The translations under genes and the position numbers were made by a program. A DNA stretch of 64,000 nucleotides, taken from the NCBI RefSeq assembly GCF_949628215.1, contig NC_134276.1, positions 135,594,125 through 135,658,124 on the forward strand, in the 5' to 3' direction. The stretch is from Phalacrocorax aristotelis. Lineage: Eukaryota; Chordata; Aves; Suliformes; Phalacrocoracidae. The notes beneath the pieces were generated by a model. The model saw only the letters and a list, made by a program, of their open reading frames with translations, was not told where the DNA came from and searched no databases. Shown piece by piece: positions 39,361 to 59,600 of this stretch (positions within the stretch are counted from its first letter, which is position 1; every line of letters starts with the position of its first letter).

Positions 39361-39703
39361 CTGACACGCTTTCTGTCCCTTGTTGTTCAGTTGAGATGTT
39401 ATAAACAGGAATAATCCAGATCCAACGACGAGAAGGACGGTCACGAAAAGTAGCATTGTTTTGGTCTCACATCTCGCAGCCACTTCAAGAACAGGTCAGC
39501 CTCATTAGCCCCGTTTCAGAGACGCAGAGGCATTCGAGCCTCGCACACGGTACACCGCGCCTTAGACCCCCGCCAAGCCCCGCTCCCACGCGCGGAGCGC
39601 CGCCCCACGCCGCTGCGCCGGTCGGGAGAGAGGGAGGAGCAACGCGGCCGTCCCCGCAGTCCTGAGTGGCTTATGTGCCTGCTTATGTTGTATTTATAAC
39701 CCC

Positions 39704-39710
39704 TGAGTCA
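39704..39710. promoter_or_regulatory. TGAGTCA (AP-1-type) site in the GABARAPL1 upstream region
   Basis: Exact 7-bp consensus within the 5' part of the CpG island, 0.5 kb from the start codon. The functional role is inferred only. Confidence 0.3.
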
Positions 39711-40033
39711 CGCTGCGGGGGTTGCGGCGTTCCGCAATCGTTTATTTTGCTGCCTTTAAAAGAAACCTGGTTATTTATAAATTTTAATTTATTATTATTT
39801 ATTATCGAGCACTAAATCGATGTACAAGCGCCACGCCGCGCCTTCCCCGCCACGCGTGGGCTGGAAGGTGGCATATCTCTTCTCGACCCCCCCCACCCCG
39901 ATCCGTGGGGGGCCTGCGCCCCCCCCACGGCCGGCGTGGACCCGAGCCCCGCCCGCAGCCAGCGAAAGCCCCCGCCCCAGCGGCACCGTGACGGCGACGG
40001 GGGGGCGGGGGGAGGAGGGGTGTGTGTCTCCCG

Positions 40034-40041
40034 TGACGTCA
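40034..40041. promoter_or_regulatory. Full consensus CRE (TGACGTCA) in the GABARAPL1 promoter
   Basis: A palindromic CREB/ATF site lies 165 bp before the start codon in the CpG island. Full-length CREs in CpG islands near transcription starts are commonly bound by CREB/ATF factors, including ATF4-type stress factors (family knowledge). Confidence 0.6.
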
Positions 40042-40193
40042 CAGCGCCCAATTTGCTGTCAGCGGCTGGTGCGGTCCCGCGGCACGGGTCGGGGGTGCGC
40101 TCCGCTCCGCTGCGCTTTTGGGGGCGTCCGGGGGTTCGCTGAGTACCCGGCCGTAGGGGAGGGAGCCGCAGCAGCCCTCGGGAAGGAAGGTGA

Positions 40194-46669
<6,476 letters not shown>

Positions 46670-47429
46670 GCACCAGCCCCCCAGGCATGCAGGCGAGATG
46701 GACTGATGGAATGGACTGGGGGGGATGTTGGAGAGGAGGAAGGAGAATGCCTGAGAAGCAGGGAAGAGAATTGGAAGTGAACCACATGCACAATGCCATC
46801 ACGTTCCATGCATTAATTATAACCATTATTTTTTAAATAGAGGGGAGGGAGGGTATGGGGACAGTGTATGAAAGGGTGAACTGAAAGGCGAATGAGGGGT
46901 TCTGCACTGAAAGATGGGGACACTCCACTGTTTGTAGTTTTTCTCTTGCCACAGCTGGAAGTAGTTAGCCAGTACTGGAGGCTGCTAGACAAGCCAGTGT
47001 GGTGGAGCTCTGGGAGAGCGACTGGGTACAATGGCCATTTTTGTGTAACCCTTTCATTGGATGAAGAAGGCATGCTGTGTTTTTATTGTACACTGACCTT
47101 GTCACGCCTGACCAATGGCATGGGCTGCACTCCTGTAAGCATTCAGTGAGCTGTGAAATACTTCACTCTGCCCACACAAGGCTGTCCTGTGCTTACAGTC
47201 CTCACTCCAGCTGCTACCTGTGAAGCGTTTCAAGAGTATTGTGTTTCCCATCACTTCCATCAGTATTAGAAAGGCTAACTCTGAGAGCTGGGAACTCCTC
47301 AGCTGTGAGTCGTGAAGGTTGGGGAAAAGAAGGAAGGATTTTATTTTTTTCCTTTGTTGCTTTAATTGCAAGTGCTGGACAGAAAAAAATGAGACGACCC
47401 TTTTGTTCTTTTCAGTGGAGCCAACTGGT

Positions 47430-47700
47430 AAAGCATAGGGCTAGAAAGGACCTCAAGACAATGACTAGCCCACTCCAGCTCTGAGACAGGACTGAGTATA
47501 CCAAACATGTCCACCATGGCTGCTCATCTAACTTGCTCATAGTGAACTTCACTGAGGCAGATCCTGGAGGCTGCTGAGGTTGTCCAGTTCCTAGCTAGCC
47601 TACAAGTGAGAGAGCTTTTCTTGGTACCTAACTTTAGTCTCCCTAGCTGTGCATTAAGACAACTGACTACTAATGCTCTTGTTATTGGTGAATGCAGAAA
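47430..47700 (-). repeat. Ancient CR1-like (L3-type) fragment
   Basis: Diverged but ordered match to the old amniote CR1 3' region in reverse: catagggctagaaaggacct, caggactgagtatacc, ccaccatggctgctcatctaacttgctc (in pieces), then atcctggaggctgctgagg. It probably predates the younger CR1 copies in this window. Confidence 0.55.
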
Positions 47701-47873
47701 ATTATCTGAGTGTTGTCCTTGTACCAATCTTCTGCAGAATTTAAGGTGGCAGAAGTCCCATGGGTTTAGCCTTCCCTTCCACGTCTCATGCCTGTACAGC
47801 TCTTGCACCACATGCACAAACGGAATAATTTAGTCACTCCCACATGTGTTTTGCTGGCTTTTTGTGATTGGAC

Positions 47874-47909
47874 AACAGTGCCACTCTTTGCCACAAGAGT
47901 GGCACTGTT
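47874..47909. repeat. Perfect 15-bp inverted repeat with 6-base loop
   Basis: AACAGTGCCACTCTT (47874-47888) and AAGAGTGGCACTGTT (47895-47909) are exact reverse complements around the loop TGCCAC. It lies 1.2 kb after the GABARAPL1 stop codon and would be in the mRNA if a distal poly(A) site is used. Confidence 0.9.
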
Positions 47910-50149
47910 TGCTTTTAGACTCAAAGGGGAAGGGGTATATACTCTCTGTAGATTTTTTTTTAAATTATTTTATTTTAAGCCAGTGTTGTTCTTAGAAAGG
48001 TGCCAGATAGATGCTGTCCTGTGCAAGCCTTACACTGTCATGCCAAAGCAGTTTCTTCCCAGTGGCACAAACAGCAGATTTTTCCATAACTGCCCTAACT
48101 CTGAAGAAGCGATGGGGTTTGGGGAGTGAGCTTTCAGGAAAATTCTGGGGTGTTATCTAAAAATCAGAGAACTGGACCTGAATTACTGTAAACATTCCTA
48201 CACTTAAGGGAGGGACCAAAGGAGAGAGGAGAAGACAAGAAGGATGAAGAAGACAGGCAGATTCCAAAATAAGTTGAGGGTATTTGCTCTATTTACATGA
48301 AGTTAGATCCCAGCTCTCTGCATTCCTCAGGAATAAAGATAAGTGCTCCTGTGACTGTGGGAGACAGGAAACCAAGTTTCAGCCTTCTCTGATGTTGTTC
48401 CACAGAGATATACAAGGCTGAAGAGCAGGCTGGGAGTGTGAAGTGGGACTCACTGGCAGAACTGTGTGAAGGTCAGGGAAGGCAGTGTAGTGGTGTTATC
48501 CCAAAAGCGGGATTGTTCACCTGGTGTGCAATATGCCAAGATACACACAGAGTGGAGGTATTTTATTCATTTCATATTTGCACAAAGGTGGGCGCTAGGT
48601 GGTAACTCCACAAATCTTGCACACAGCACAAAGAAACTACAACATATTTATCTTGTTACATGATTAGTAAAAACCTGCCTAAATTCATACTTGTTGGTAA
48701 TTATCATCTCATCTGCTATTGGTTAGCTATATTTTAATTAGCCTCACTAGCTATGTAAAGTAGCATGCATGTTCCTTACAGGACTGGGGGAACAAGTCTT
48801 CTCAGTCCTGAATTTAGTCGGTGGTAGTAATCTCCCCCTGCCACATTTACCTTTCTCTCAGTTACTGCAGTATCAGTCTTTCAGTTCTTCTTCAAGGATA
48901 TAGTTGTAAAACAAATACTTCCCTATCTCTCAGCTCTCTCCTCTTAACTGCCAGATTCTGTTGGTTCATTGTTCCTACTTAGTGGAAAATTCCATTTTCT
49001 GTGCTGTGTCAGCGGGGCAGAAGGGTCACTGCCTGTGTGGTATGGGAAGTAGCAGAGGAATGGGAGAGAAAAGAGGGAGCACAAAGGGTGTAGAGAGAGG
49101 AATCGTAACAGGCAGACAGAAAATGGTGGAAGAAAGAGTTAAATGAGTCAGTCAGTATTCCCCAGTTTTTTATCCTGAACTTCAGGTTTGCTGTTCCATC
49201 ATGTGTTCATCTGGAATAAATGCATTTGGATGAGTTGTACCTACTGCCAAGTTAGATAACTTCAGCTTCTGCCTGCAGTGCTCAGTCCTCTCTTTTTGGC
49301 CCACTCTCCTGCAATTATCAGGCTCTTTTCACATCCTTTGGGTGCAAATCTGCATCAGTCTCTTGTTTTAGAAAGCTCTGACTGTTCTGAAGCAGAGAAC
49401 AGACCCAGGAGGCTTTCTAGGGTAAAAGACAAGATGCAGGCAGATGGTGTGCATCTCTCTGCCACTGTCCCACTTGATCATGCACATGCTGCCAAGCACA
49501 TGGTTGTGTGTTGTCTCAAATGAGCCCGTGCTTAGCCACACTCAGGGGAGAAAGAGTTGGCGTCTAGGGTGCTTGGTTTTCTGTTCAGACCTCCCCTCCC
49601 CTTCCACTGCTGGGTTTATAAGCGACATGTGTGGGACTACTTTCAGCTGTTTGTTACATGTAGAGTTTACAGTTTAATTTCGTTATTTTATGGTTCTTTT
49701 AACTGGATTGTGGCATTTACTTGTTTTTGCGCTAGTCCGGTAGTGTACGAGGTAATGATGGTAATTCTTTTTTGTGTTGGTTAGCTGCAGGTTCTTGTAA
49801 AATAAAGGTCATACTACTTGAGCTAAATCAACCGATCAATAAAGACGCATTTGAAAATCACAGGCTTGGTCCAAAGTGGGTGACTGTAGCATTTTGCCCT
49901 ACATGTGTGCTTGTAAATAAAGGGGCAGCTTCGTCAGAACTTCTTGCTGCTACTTTTTCCCAGAACCTCAGATTCCTCTGTCCTGTCTACTGGGAAAAGT
50001 CACATCTCTCCTGTTTTTTGGTTCTGTTGTGACAATTGCACCCAGTTGTGTCTTGCTGTGCCACCAACATGAATTTTAATTAGGCCTGGATCACCTGTGA
50101 AGGTCTTAAGGAGCAAAATGGATGCACTGAGGCATTCTCTGCCATTTTA

Positions 50150-50640
50150 AGACCCTGAACAGTCCTATCTAGCTGACAGGGCCCTGAGGGCACCACCAGC
50201 CATGACTGTCCCTGCCCAACCCTGCCAGGGCCACCCCCACCCTGCCCATGGCCCAGGACCCCATTGCAGCTCCCCAGGGCTGTCAGCCCCTGCCCCAGCG
50301 ATGCTGCAGCAGGGCTGGTCTCCAGCTCCCACAGCCATGCCCTGCCCTGCCTTGCCAAGAGCCATGCCAGCCCACAGGGCCAGGCCTCAGCCTGTCCTGT
50401 CCCCACAGCCCCTGCCATCACTGGGCCCGATCCTCACCCTAACCTGCAGGCGGCATTCCCACCTCATCACCATAATGAGCCTTACGGCTGGGGTTTGTGG
50501 TAGGGCCTGGCTAACATCTCATGGCACCCCGTCGTGTGCTGTAGGATGGGTCCGGTGGTGCCCTGCCAGCCATGCCCCTCGGGGTCTGCCAACCCTCACT
50601 GCCTCATGGCAGCTCCAGCTGAGGTAGGACTCCCAGCTGT
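50150..50640. repeat. C-rich degenerate CCCTGCC-type low-complexity region
   Basis: About 300 bp of the plus strand is dominated by imperfect cctgcc, ccctgcc and gccatgcc words, then grades into ordinary GC-rich sequence. Overlapping proline/alanine-rich open frames on both strands come from the composition. No gene is supported. Confidence 0.5.
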
Positions 50641-53600
50641 GGGCACAGGGTGTAAGGGAGTCCCCTCGGTGCCTTAGGCCCCTCTGAAGATAGTAAAAGC
50701 AGAGATAAGGAAACCTAGGACTCACTGAAAAGTAAGCCTGCAGTGGCGGCAGATCTAGGCTGCTTTTCCTTGCAGATATTCGTGTGCTGAGAGGGAAGGA
50801 GCTCTGCTGGGAGCTGGCAAGACCAGCGGGTGCCATTTGCTCAGCGCCATAACTCCGTGTCAGGCACCAGCAGCACATGAGGAGGATACGTGTGATGTCA
50901 TCTGGGGAAGTGGCGAGAGACGTGCAGCTTCTTCCGGCTCCTCAGCCCTCGTCGCCTGCAGGTTTGTGCGGGTGCTGCTGGCCGGAGTGGCTGAAACAAG
51001 CTGTGCCAATGCTGCAGAGGAGCGACCATCAGCTCTCACCCTGCCATGCACTGAGCGAGAGAGTTGCTTGGAGTGCTGAAGTCAAGGGTTAACAACACTG
51101 AAACTCAGGAATAAAACTTGCTAGGCCTTATGGATCTTTTGGTCCCCACTGCATACAGGGTGGAGCCACGGTGTGAACTTTTGTTGCTAGTGCTGAGGGA
51201 GAGGCATTAATTCATCCTGCACTGTATAAACTCAAGCTTGCCCATAGCAGCAGTTTCTGTGTTCATATCCATCATCATGACGAAAACAAGCTCCCCCGTA
51301 TGTCAGAAGGGTGCTGTTACTCCAGCCAGATGGGCAGAGATCAGCTAAAAGCTTACACTAACAGCTGAAATAATTTGAATTTCAGCTTCAAACATAATGC
51401 ATGTTTTGCTGTCTAGGTTGTGGTATTGTCTGCTGGTGCAAGTAGAAAACAGATATAGAGTTGTATCCATATCCAAACAGGCCTTTCCTGGTCCCGCTCT
51501 TACCCCTTCCTTAGGAAAATGGTGCATGTGTTGGTTGTACCTGCCATGCTGCTTTGTATGTGCACATCAGTGCCATCAGTAAGAGAAACAGCAGGCAGAT
51601 GCATTGCTGAATCTAATTTGCCTGGGCCATACATGAAATGCTACCTTGTGCTCAAAGGCTGTCACCTTTATTCTGTGGGTTGTGGAAATGGTATTGGAGT
51701 AAGGCCTGTGGGAAAACTAGGGGCTCAGCTGGTTAAGAGAGGTTAAGTAATTAATACTCTGCCTTGATCACTATCACTGCACCTGGGATCCTCTCTCCAG
51801 TCATCCTCATGCTTGCTTTGGAAGAAAACATTCTCCTGGGAGCAGAGAGTACCTAAGTAAAAAGATGACCTCGGGCATTAGGGCCTCAAAACATCACCGT
51901 GAAGGATATCTGGGCTAACATAAGAGGTCCCAAATTATGCTAACGACTGATGTGTTCACTTCCATAAAACAGCCATGTCCGAGATGCAAGAAGAACCGAT
52001 TTAAACAGAAATAAGACTACCAGAGGGAGAAACTCCAGCTTGTTCCTGTCCCTCAGTCTAGGATAAATGCTCCCCCAGGATAAGCCACAGAGTGTGACTA
52101 GAGAGCTTATTGCTGCCAGGGCCCTTGCAAGGGCTGACCCAGGCAGAGCACAGCTGACCATGAAGAGCAGCTGTCCCAGCTTGTGCTGCCAATCTTTAGG
52201 AAGATGTTGCAAGTCCCATGGTATTTGTGTTCCTGGAAGCTTGTATGTGTCCCAAAGCACAGCTCCTGCCTGGGTATACATGTGTTACAGGAATTAGTTA
52301 ATATTCTCCTGAAAAAGCTGGATCTTGCAGCACCTTTCTGTAAAGTAAGGGTCTGATTCTCCCGGGTTTTGCACTCAGGCCAATGTCAGCTGGAATTGTA
52401 TTGTTCTTTGGAAATCAAAAATTGTTAATAAATGCTATAAATAGTGATATGTGGAAGCAGCAGGAGAACATAAAGATCCTCATTTTTCAAGTGAGGGCAT
52501 TGCTAGAATTGCATTAAGGTTGAATGTGCTGGATTACTAGCTGAAGGAAAAACTGGTCTCATTCTAGGTCCTACACCCACACGATGCTCACCCCAGACAC
52601 GCTTGTATGCACGCACATCCCTTTTCTGCTACACCTCACACTGCATTAAACACGCATACATCTTCACACGCTGCACTGGCCACATCATGAGTATTACCAT
52701 ATCAAAATCCCCTCTGTGCCTTCAGTTGTACCCCATACCACAGTGATTGCATGCATTCCCATGATACACTGTCAAAAACCATGCGCTTCCTATACTGAGC
52801 CTTGTATCACAGCAAATATGCAAAACATAGCAGCCCAGCAGTGTTCACCTGTAGTATATATAAGCAGAAGGGGTATAATGGAGAGAATGAATACTTATAG
52901 CTCAGCTCTCCATATAGTAGCACATATGAAAAACACTGCAGAAAGGAAAGTAAAAGGAAGATGCATGCACACACCGAACGTGACACTTTACAGGCCTGCA
53001 GTACAGGCACTCTATCAAATATAGTGTATCCAGATGACCAAGAAAGCAGCACAGTAAAATACATGCTTGTGTACACTGGTTTTCACCCAGCCCTTAGGAT
53101 GACGGACAAACATACATGGTATGCTAACATGTATTTGGTGCACCTGAAGCCAGCAACCACATGGCAAAAATGGCTACCGAGAACCACTTCAATCACTAAG
53201 GAAACAGGATGGAAAAAATGCACGGGGTAATAATACACAGTCATGGGCTTCGGGTGATTACAGAAAAGTTTGCAAGGGTAAAAGCAGGAATGAAAAAGGA
53301 ACCTGGATTGTTCAGAAAAGGTACCGCAGTCTGTACCCACTAAACTGCCTCTGCAGTGGATGTGCAAAGGATGCCAAGAAAGCATGAGGTCGTAGGAAAC
53401 CTTGGAGGAAAGGAGCCCACTACCTACAGCCATACTTCAGTGGTGAAGAAACAGCGGTCCTCTTCCTTCCATACTTGTAACTGAGGGTGAAGATTAGACT
53501 CTGGAAAAGCAGGACCCTTCTGACTAGGACTGGATTGGATTGGGAGAATAGGAGGGAGGTAAGACTGGAGTATCAGCAATTTGTGGAGTGCAGATAAAGG

Positions 53601-56600
53601 TAGTAGCCTGGCAGAGCGAGGTATGGGAGGAGAACAAGAACAGACTTTTGAAAGGGCTGCAGAATATGAGTGAACCTGGAAGAACTTCACAGGAAGCCCA
53701 GCACTAGAATCACATAGTGGCTCCAAGGCAGGAGTGAAAATATACAGACAGCTTAAACTAATGCCAAGGGTATTGCAGAAAAAGCTCCTTCCAGATCAGG
53801 TGTGTGGTGGCTCCAACAGGTCCCTGTGCACTCAGACTGCTGTCACTACCAGTAGAACTGCAGCTGCATGGAGGGCTTATTCACAAAGCTGAGTACCTGG
53901 TGACACCACGGTTATTTACATACCTATCTCCCTATCTAGTCCTTTTGTGGATAGTCATTACAGTAGCCATCTGAACTCCCTGTAACCGTTTTGCTGCCTC
54001 AGTGCTATCAATTAGCCTATTTGACAGTGGGGTAACAGGGGTACAGGACTGATTAAATGCCTTTGCCTGACATCACATAAGAAATCTGTGGCAGCGCAAG
54101 GAAATGAACCGTTATTACAGGGATGGTCCTTTTTCTTAAGAGCTATTCTGAGCCCAAGAGCAAAATAAGCGTATAGTTAGAGTGGTATCACCATGCAGAT
54201 ACAAAGGGCAGCAGAGTCAAATATTTAGGAAAGAACCACTAGAAGTGGGCAAAACAAACCTTTTAGAATGAGAGCCAAGAAAGGCAGGAGTCAAGCTGCA
54301 ATGCGCTATGTCAGAATGTATACAAAAATGATGGAGAAGACACTAATACAGATTAGAATCTGAAATAAGCATTTTTCCAAATTACTGTGGTCGTTCAGAT
54401 GTAACAGGAATATTTCAGGTCTCACTCACGGTTCATTTGTTCCAAGGGGCATACAACAGAAAATGAGCAGTGACAGGTCTGATCGTATTTCATTAGTTTG
54501 CATTTTATTACTTCACACTTATATAACAAGTTCTGCTTGACAACCTCAGTCCTTTCAAAAATACTGATCTATTTAGCCTCACAGCAGCCCAGTGGGGTAG
54601 CTCTTACTGCCTCCAGCCTGCTGCTGGGGAAATTGAGGTGCAGGGGTGGTGGACTGTCTTGCCTCAAGGCCACACAATGAATTAGAAGCAGCATTAGGAA
54701 AAAAGGAAAAAAGCCTTCTCCCCCTGATCTGTAGCCCTCTAATAACAGGATTATACTCATTACACAGTAAAATTTGAAATGTGAATTCTGTATATTCGTA
54801 TTATCTTTCATTAATGAAAGAAACCCCTCATCAACTTTGAGAACACAGTATTGTAACATTTTGATGTTCTGCCATTTGCACACTGGGAAAGCTCTGATTT
54901 CTTTGCCAGAACCAGCAACAAGAAGGTAGCTCCTACTCTTGACATACTGCCAAGAAAACACTGCTGAATTGTCTTTGAGCAACAGCTCTCTTCAAAGCTC
55001 ATTGATACATTTATCAGTGCCTTCTTTCTCTGGAACAAAAAACAAATCACAGTGCAAGCCTGGAAAAAAATGTGCATTTTCTTCTTGTTGTTTGCATTTT
55101 GTTGGATTTTCTGGCAACTTACAAGCATTTCGTATCTGCTCTTCTATTCTATTATGAAGAGGTTTCATAAAATTTGCAAAAGGTTTCAAATGATTTAGAA
55201 GCCTAAACGTCATTTTAAAAAGAATTTAGGCATTTAGCTCTAGATCTGCAGAGCTGAAGTTCCACTCACTCTTGAAAAATGCTGAAATAAACACAATACT
55301 GTAACCACAGACTTTAAGTGATATTTTGTTTTGTCATCGGTGGGACAGATTCAGTAATGTTAGTGCAGGACACAAGACCACAACATTAATAGGATGCACT
55401 GCTATGAAATTTAGAGGCTGTAATCAAAACTTGACTCTCCTGGGATTACAGTGTGGAGGAGAATAGCCTTAGCCTTCCAGCTAGGTAACAATGAGAGTAA
55501 CTAATAAACTTCTCTGGAGCAAGAAGTAGCAATGAGTCTCTAAAAGGTAGGAAAGAGCATCAAAGGCAACAAAAAGGATTTATACTGGAAGAAAAATATT
55601 AGATGCTTGAAGTAGTGAAGTAGTGTTTTCACTGGCACTGCTGAAGAACTTCAGTTTGGTTTCTATAAGAGCAGACTCTGCATTCAAAAGCAGAGACAAG
55701 ATTCTGCTCTAGGCTACATTCATGGCACTGAGGTTGGTAGAGTTGCACAGAGACAGTTGACAGTAACATCATGCCTTGTCTGTAACCACCAGCTTAAAAT
55801 CTCTCTCCTTCTCTGGCATAAGAACAAGTAATTTGATAAAAATCAGGTTTCCTTTATGGCAAAGAACGTTTTAAGCAACTTTTTTTTTTTTTCCTGGAGG
55901 CTAGCACTTTTTTAATCAAATACATTTGCATCAAAATGCTTTGGAATCTCTTCTGCCAAACCTGTGTGTTATTAGTAAGTATTATTCAATTTACTTTTTG
56001 TACAAGGATATATTAATTGATTTCATAATTAACTCATTTCATTATAATTTGCAAACAAAACTAGAACAACAGAATTAATTAGCAAGTCTGACTACCCTGT
56101 GTACATTATTTGAAGACAACTGGCAAGACTCTGGTCAAGGAGTAATAAAAAATATTAAGAGGGAAAGATTTTAGCCTTCTGCTGAACAAGATGAAGAAAA
56201 AATGAAAAGAAGTTAATTAAAAATATCAAAATAGAAGTCTGCAGAAATATTATGTTTAATTGAAACTTTATTTCAGATAAATTACTGTTAGTTAATTACT
56301 GTTGCTGAGCATATTTTAAAGGTTCAGAGTGCTAAGAACCGCCAGGTCTGGCAGGATGGTGCTCATTCACATCTGCTCCTGTAGGAGGTTGATAAGCCAG
56401 GGTTATTTTATGCACATGATATTTTCTTCCTCGTTCCAAAATAGCTGGATAAAATAACACCTCCCCTCAGAAGTTCTCAGCTGAAAATCAAGTTGAAAGT
56501 TCTACTCAGAACCAGAACCATGAGTAGTGGAATAAATCGATATTTCATCCTTCCGATACCCAAAATACTGGCAAAACTGAAGTCCTTTGTTTCCAAGCAG

Positions 56601-59600
56601 AAAATCTGTTCCTCTTCAGAGTTCAGTGAAAAAGCTCCTTTCTTTCTTGGGAGTCAAAATGAACCCAAGAAATCTTTGTGGTGGTTATCTGCAGGTCTCT
56701 GTTATGAATGCTTCAGCCTATGGATGGTTGCCACCCTTCACTTCCCATCTCAGTCATCATCTTATATATCACACTGGAAAATGCTGTTAAGAAGTGCTAC
56801 TGGATTTTAGACTGGGTAGATCCTACCTGTGGACAGCTGGCTTGAAAGAATATAAAGCAAGGTTGCCACTTCTTTGCTTTTGTGCTCTCAGTGGACCCAG
56901 CTGGGAAATGAGGCAAAATTTAGAAAGGAAGCTGGGAACTAGATGGAAAAGACATGTTCTGACTGAACTGATATTTCATGACAGATGTTATTGGCCAGCA
57001 AAGCAGCAGATAGGAGACACTTGGCTGGGCCTGACGTGCATCACTACGTCAGGGTTTTCACAGCCCTCAAAACCTCGTCCACTGAAAACCATTGAAAAAT
57101 ATATCAATATATCAGATTATTAACAGATGACTGTTAACAGCTCCTGATAGCATCCTCCCCACATTTCCAAGCAACTACCCCTTCAGTGGACATGTCTGCA
57201 TGGCATTGACTATCATAGGTGGTCCAAAGAAGTCAGACCACAGCAAAAGACTCTCTTCTGCCTTTGTGATTAATCTTATTAAACAAAACAGACTACAGAC
57301 ACAAATTCTTAAAAAAAGAACTGGATTATCTAAACTTTTTGGTTTTCCCCAGGGCTTTTTTTCCTGACACTGTGTACACAGCAGAACTGCTTCAAATTGT
57401 ATCAAATACCATAAGAAATATTCAGCCCCTTTTAGGCATTTAACACACTGCAGGCAACATAAAATAAAAAGCTAACAAGGTTTCCACGAAGTCAGTCAAC
57501 AGGAGAGATTGTCAGATGGCATAATGCTTGAATGGGTATTGTCAAAAAATAGCAGGGTTTAGGTGTCAGTCTTGCAAAATTACAAATAACAAGGAAGTAA
57601 GTGACAGAACGATTTTCCATTTCCAAGACGTCTGTGGCAGCACGATTCTTGTAACAATAGCACCCATGTAACTGCTTTAGAAAAGAGATAAACTAAACCT
57701 ATGTAAATCCCCATTTGTGGCCCACCCGCCCCTGGGTTAGGAGTACCTTTTCTCAATATAGCACCACTTTTCCCACACCACTACCTTCTTAAAATGCATT
57801 TTGATCTTTATGCCCCCTGAAGCACTGGGGACTGAGGGTCATACACTGTTTCTCAGTGCAGCCATGCCTTTTGCCTGTTTCTATCCCTCTGACAACCAGT
57901 GGAGCAGCTCAGCAATGCACAGTGCCTTTAAGAGAAGGCTGTGCTAAAATATTTGTCTTAGAATGTGTAAACACTGGTTTTCTTTCCAGAGCCCAAATAA
58001 TTTCCCACCCCTCCAGTGCTGTCAGTATAGTTTATAGATTTAATAGTTGGTTATGGAAAAGTCACAAGTGATACAATCTGCAGAAGTAATTCAAACCCAT
58101 TCCTTTCATTCCTCAGACTCTACAGAGAGAACAGGGCGCAAATTTCATGCACTGAGAAAAGACTCATATATTCATGAGGTGCTATCGTACATATTAAAAA
58201 GAAAAGTGTTCCTCAGAGGCTGAAACAACACTCAGATAAGAAGAATTTACTTGCCAAGAATCCTGCCTCTTTCACTTTACATTATACTAGGAAGAAAAAC
58301 AGAAAACAACAGTATTTATCAAAAGGTATTTGAAGAGCCTGTGTGTTTTTTCCTCACATGCTGTGTTAGTTTTTGTAACTGAAGGTGAATAGCTGTTAAA
58401 GAAAACTAAGGACTGACATTTGCAAAGTGTTTATTAATTGCTTCTGACCTGATTATGATTATTTTAAAATAAACTCCTTTTGTATCCATTCAATAACTAT
58501 GGTCATGGAAGAGTTCTCTGACTGGAGAGGGACTTGCAGCATACCGTGTAGGGCTGAAACTGCTCTTTATTCTTTACTGTAAAGCACAAAAACATTCCTG
58601 GAAGGTTGCTGTGATGGCTGCTGAAAATTTCTAAATCCTTCCAAGGCAACCATGATTGTTTTGCAAAGAGGAGGGGCTACAACTGCTGTAAGATTTTTTT
58701 CTCCAGTACGTTATATCCCTCAGTATTTTTCTTAGTAGTATGATTTTCTCTACCTTGTTGATAAAGGGTTAGCCTTAGAAAGCCCTTTGCTCATAAATAT
58801 GAGCTAGTCCTTATGTACAGCCAAAGGAATAAAGGTCCTCTGTTCCAAAAGCAGCCTGGTGTCCTATGCCATCCTGGTTTATTTGAAATTTGAAATTGGA
58901 AGACATCTTTTATTATTAACTTTTCTAATCTACTATAAAAGGCACATAAAGAAATGGTCCCTTATTTGCTTCTCTGGGTACCCTTAGTTGTCTTGGAGTT
59001 CATAGGGATTCAGGATGGAAATGGCAGAGGGGTAAGCCATACCAGGCTCTGCTCCATCACAGAAGTCTGTATACAATGGACAAAAAGTAAGGCAGATACA
59101 CCTAATATTCTCCTAAGACAAAGTCCATGAGCTGTAGTTACTGCTGTAGTTTGTGCTGTCAGATATGAATACATCCCAGTGTTGCTTCACAGCCCTGGAA
59201 ATGGGGCTAGCAGACAAAGACGGTAAGATGCAGCACAAACAAGAACTCCTGGCCACCCTACTGGGAGCTCAGGATGGCAGAGGAGGGTTAAGGGACAAAG
59301 ACAAGGACAAGGGCCATATCAGTAACACTGTCCTAACTACTCAAAATGCTGTTATAAAAGCCTTTGTCTGCCCAAAGCTTGAGACAGAACACTCCTTCCT
59401 GCTGGAGGACAACATGCCCAAAGGTGTCCACCTCTCAGAGCAGGCTTTGTAGAAGCATGAAATGACAAACAAGGATAAGATAACCTTGAAAACAAAGAAA
59501 ACTCAGATTTTATTTGTGGAGGCAGGGAGAGGGGGCTAAAATCTCCACTGAATGCTCTACCCTGCCAGGCTGGTCCAGTTCTGCAGTTTTTTCTGTGTTT

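Larger units (their letters stand above)
46670..50045. other. GABARAPL1 3' UTR and downstream region
   Basis: No further gene was seen. Canonical AATAAA signals on the plus strand are at 48332-48337, 49215-49220, 49801-49806, 49838-49843 and 49916-49921; the last three cluster within 120 bp. Which of them ends the GABARAPL1 transcript cannot be told from sequence alone. An old CR1 fragment and a perfect hairpin lie inside. Confidence 0.5.

Noticed and set aside
53529-53560. gactggattggattggg resembling the WIGL lectin motif
   Set aside because: The frame reads TGLDWEN and lacks the other conserved residues; no partner exons.
54811-55213. Minus-strand frames with a faint C-type lectin look (SYLLVAGSGKEI; CCSKTIQQC)
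   Set aside because: The order of cysteines and tryptophans does not fit a lectin exon, no WIGL or CEK exons lie downstream on that strand, and frame and splice sites do not agree. Likely chance.
59153-59452. 99-codon plus-strand frame with a DKDKDKG run
   Set aside because: No recognisable domain, leader or splice context; within the range expected for random frames in 64 kb.
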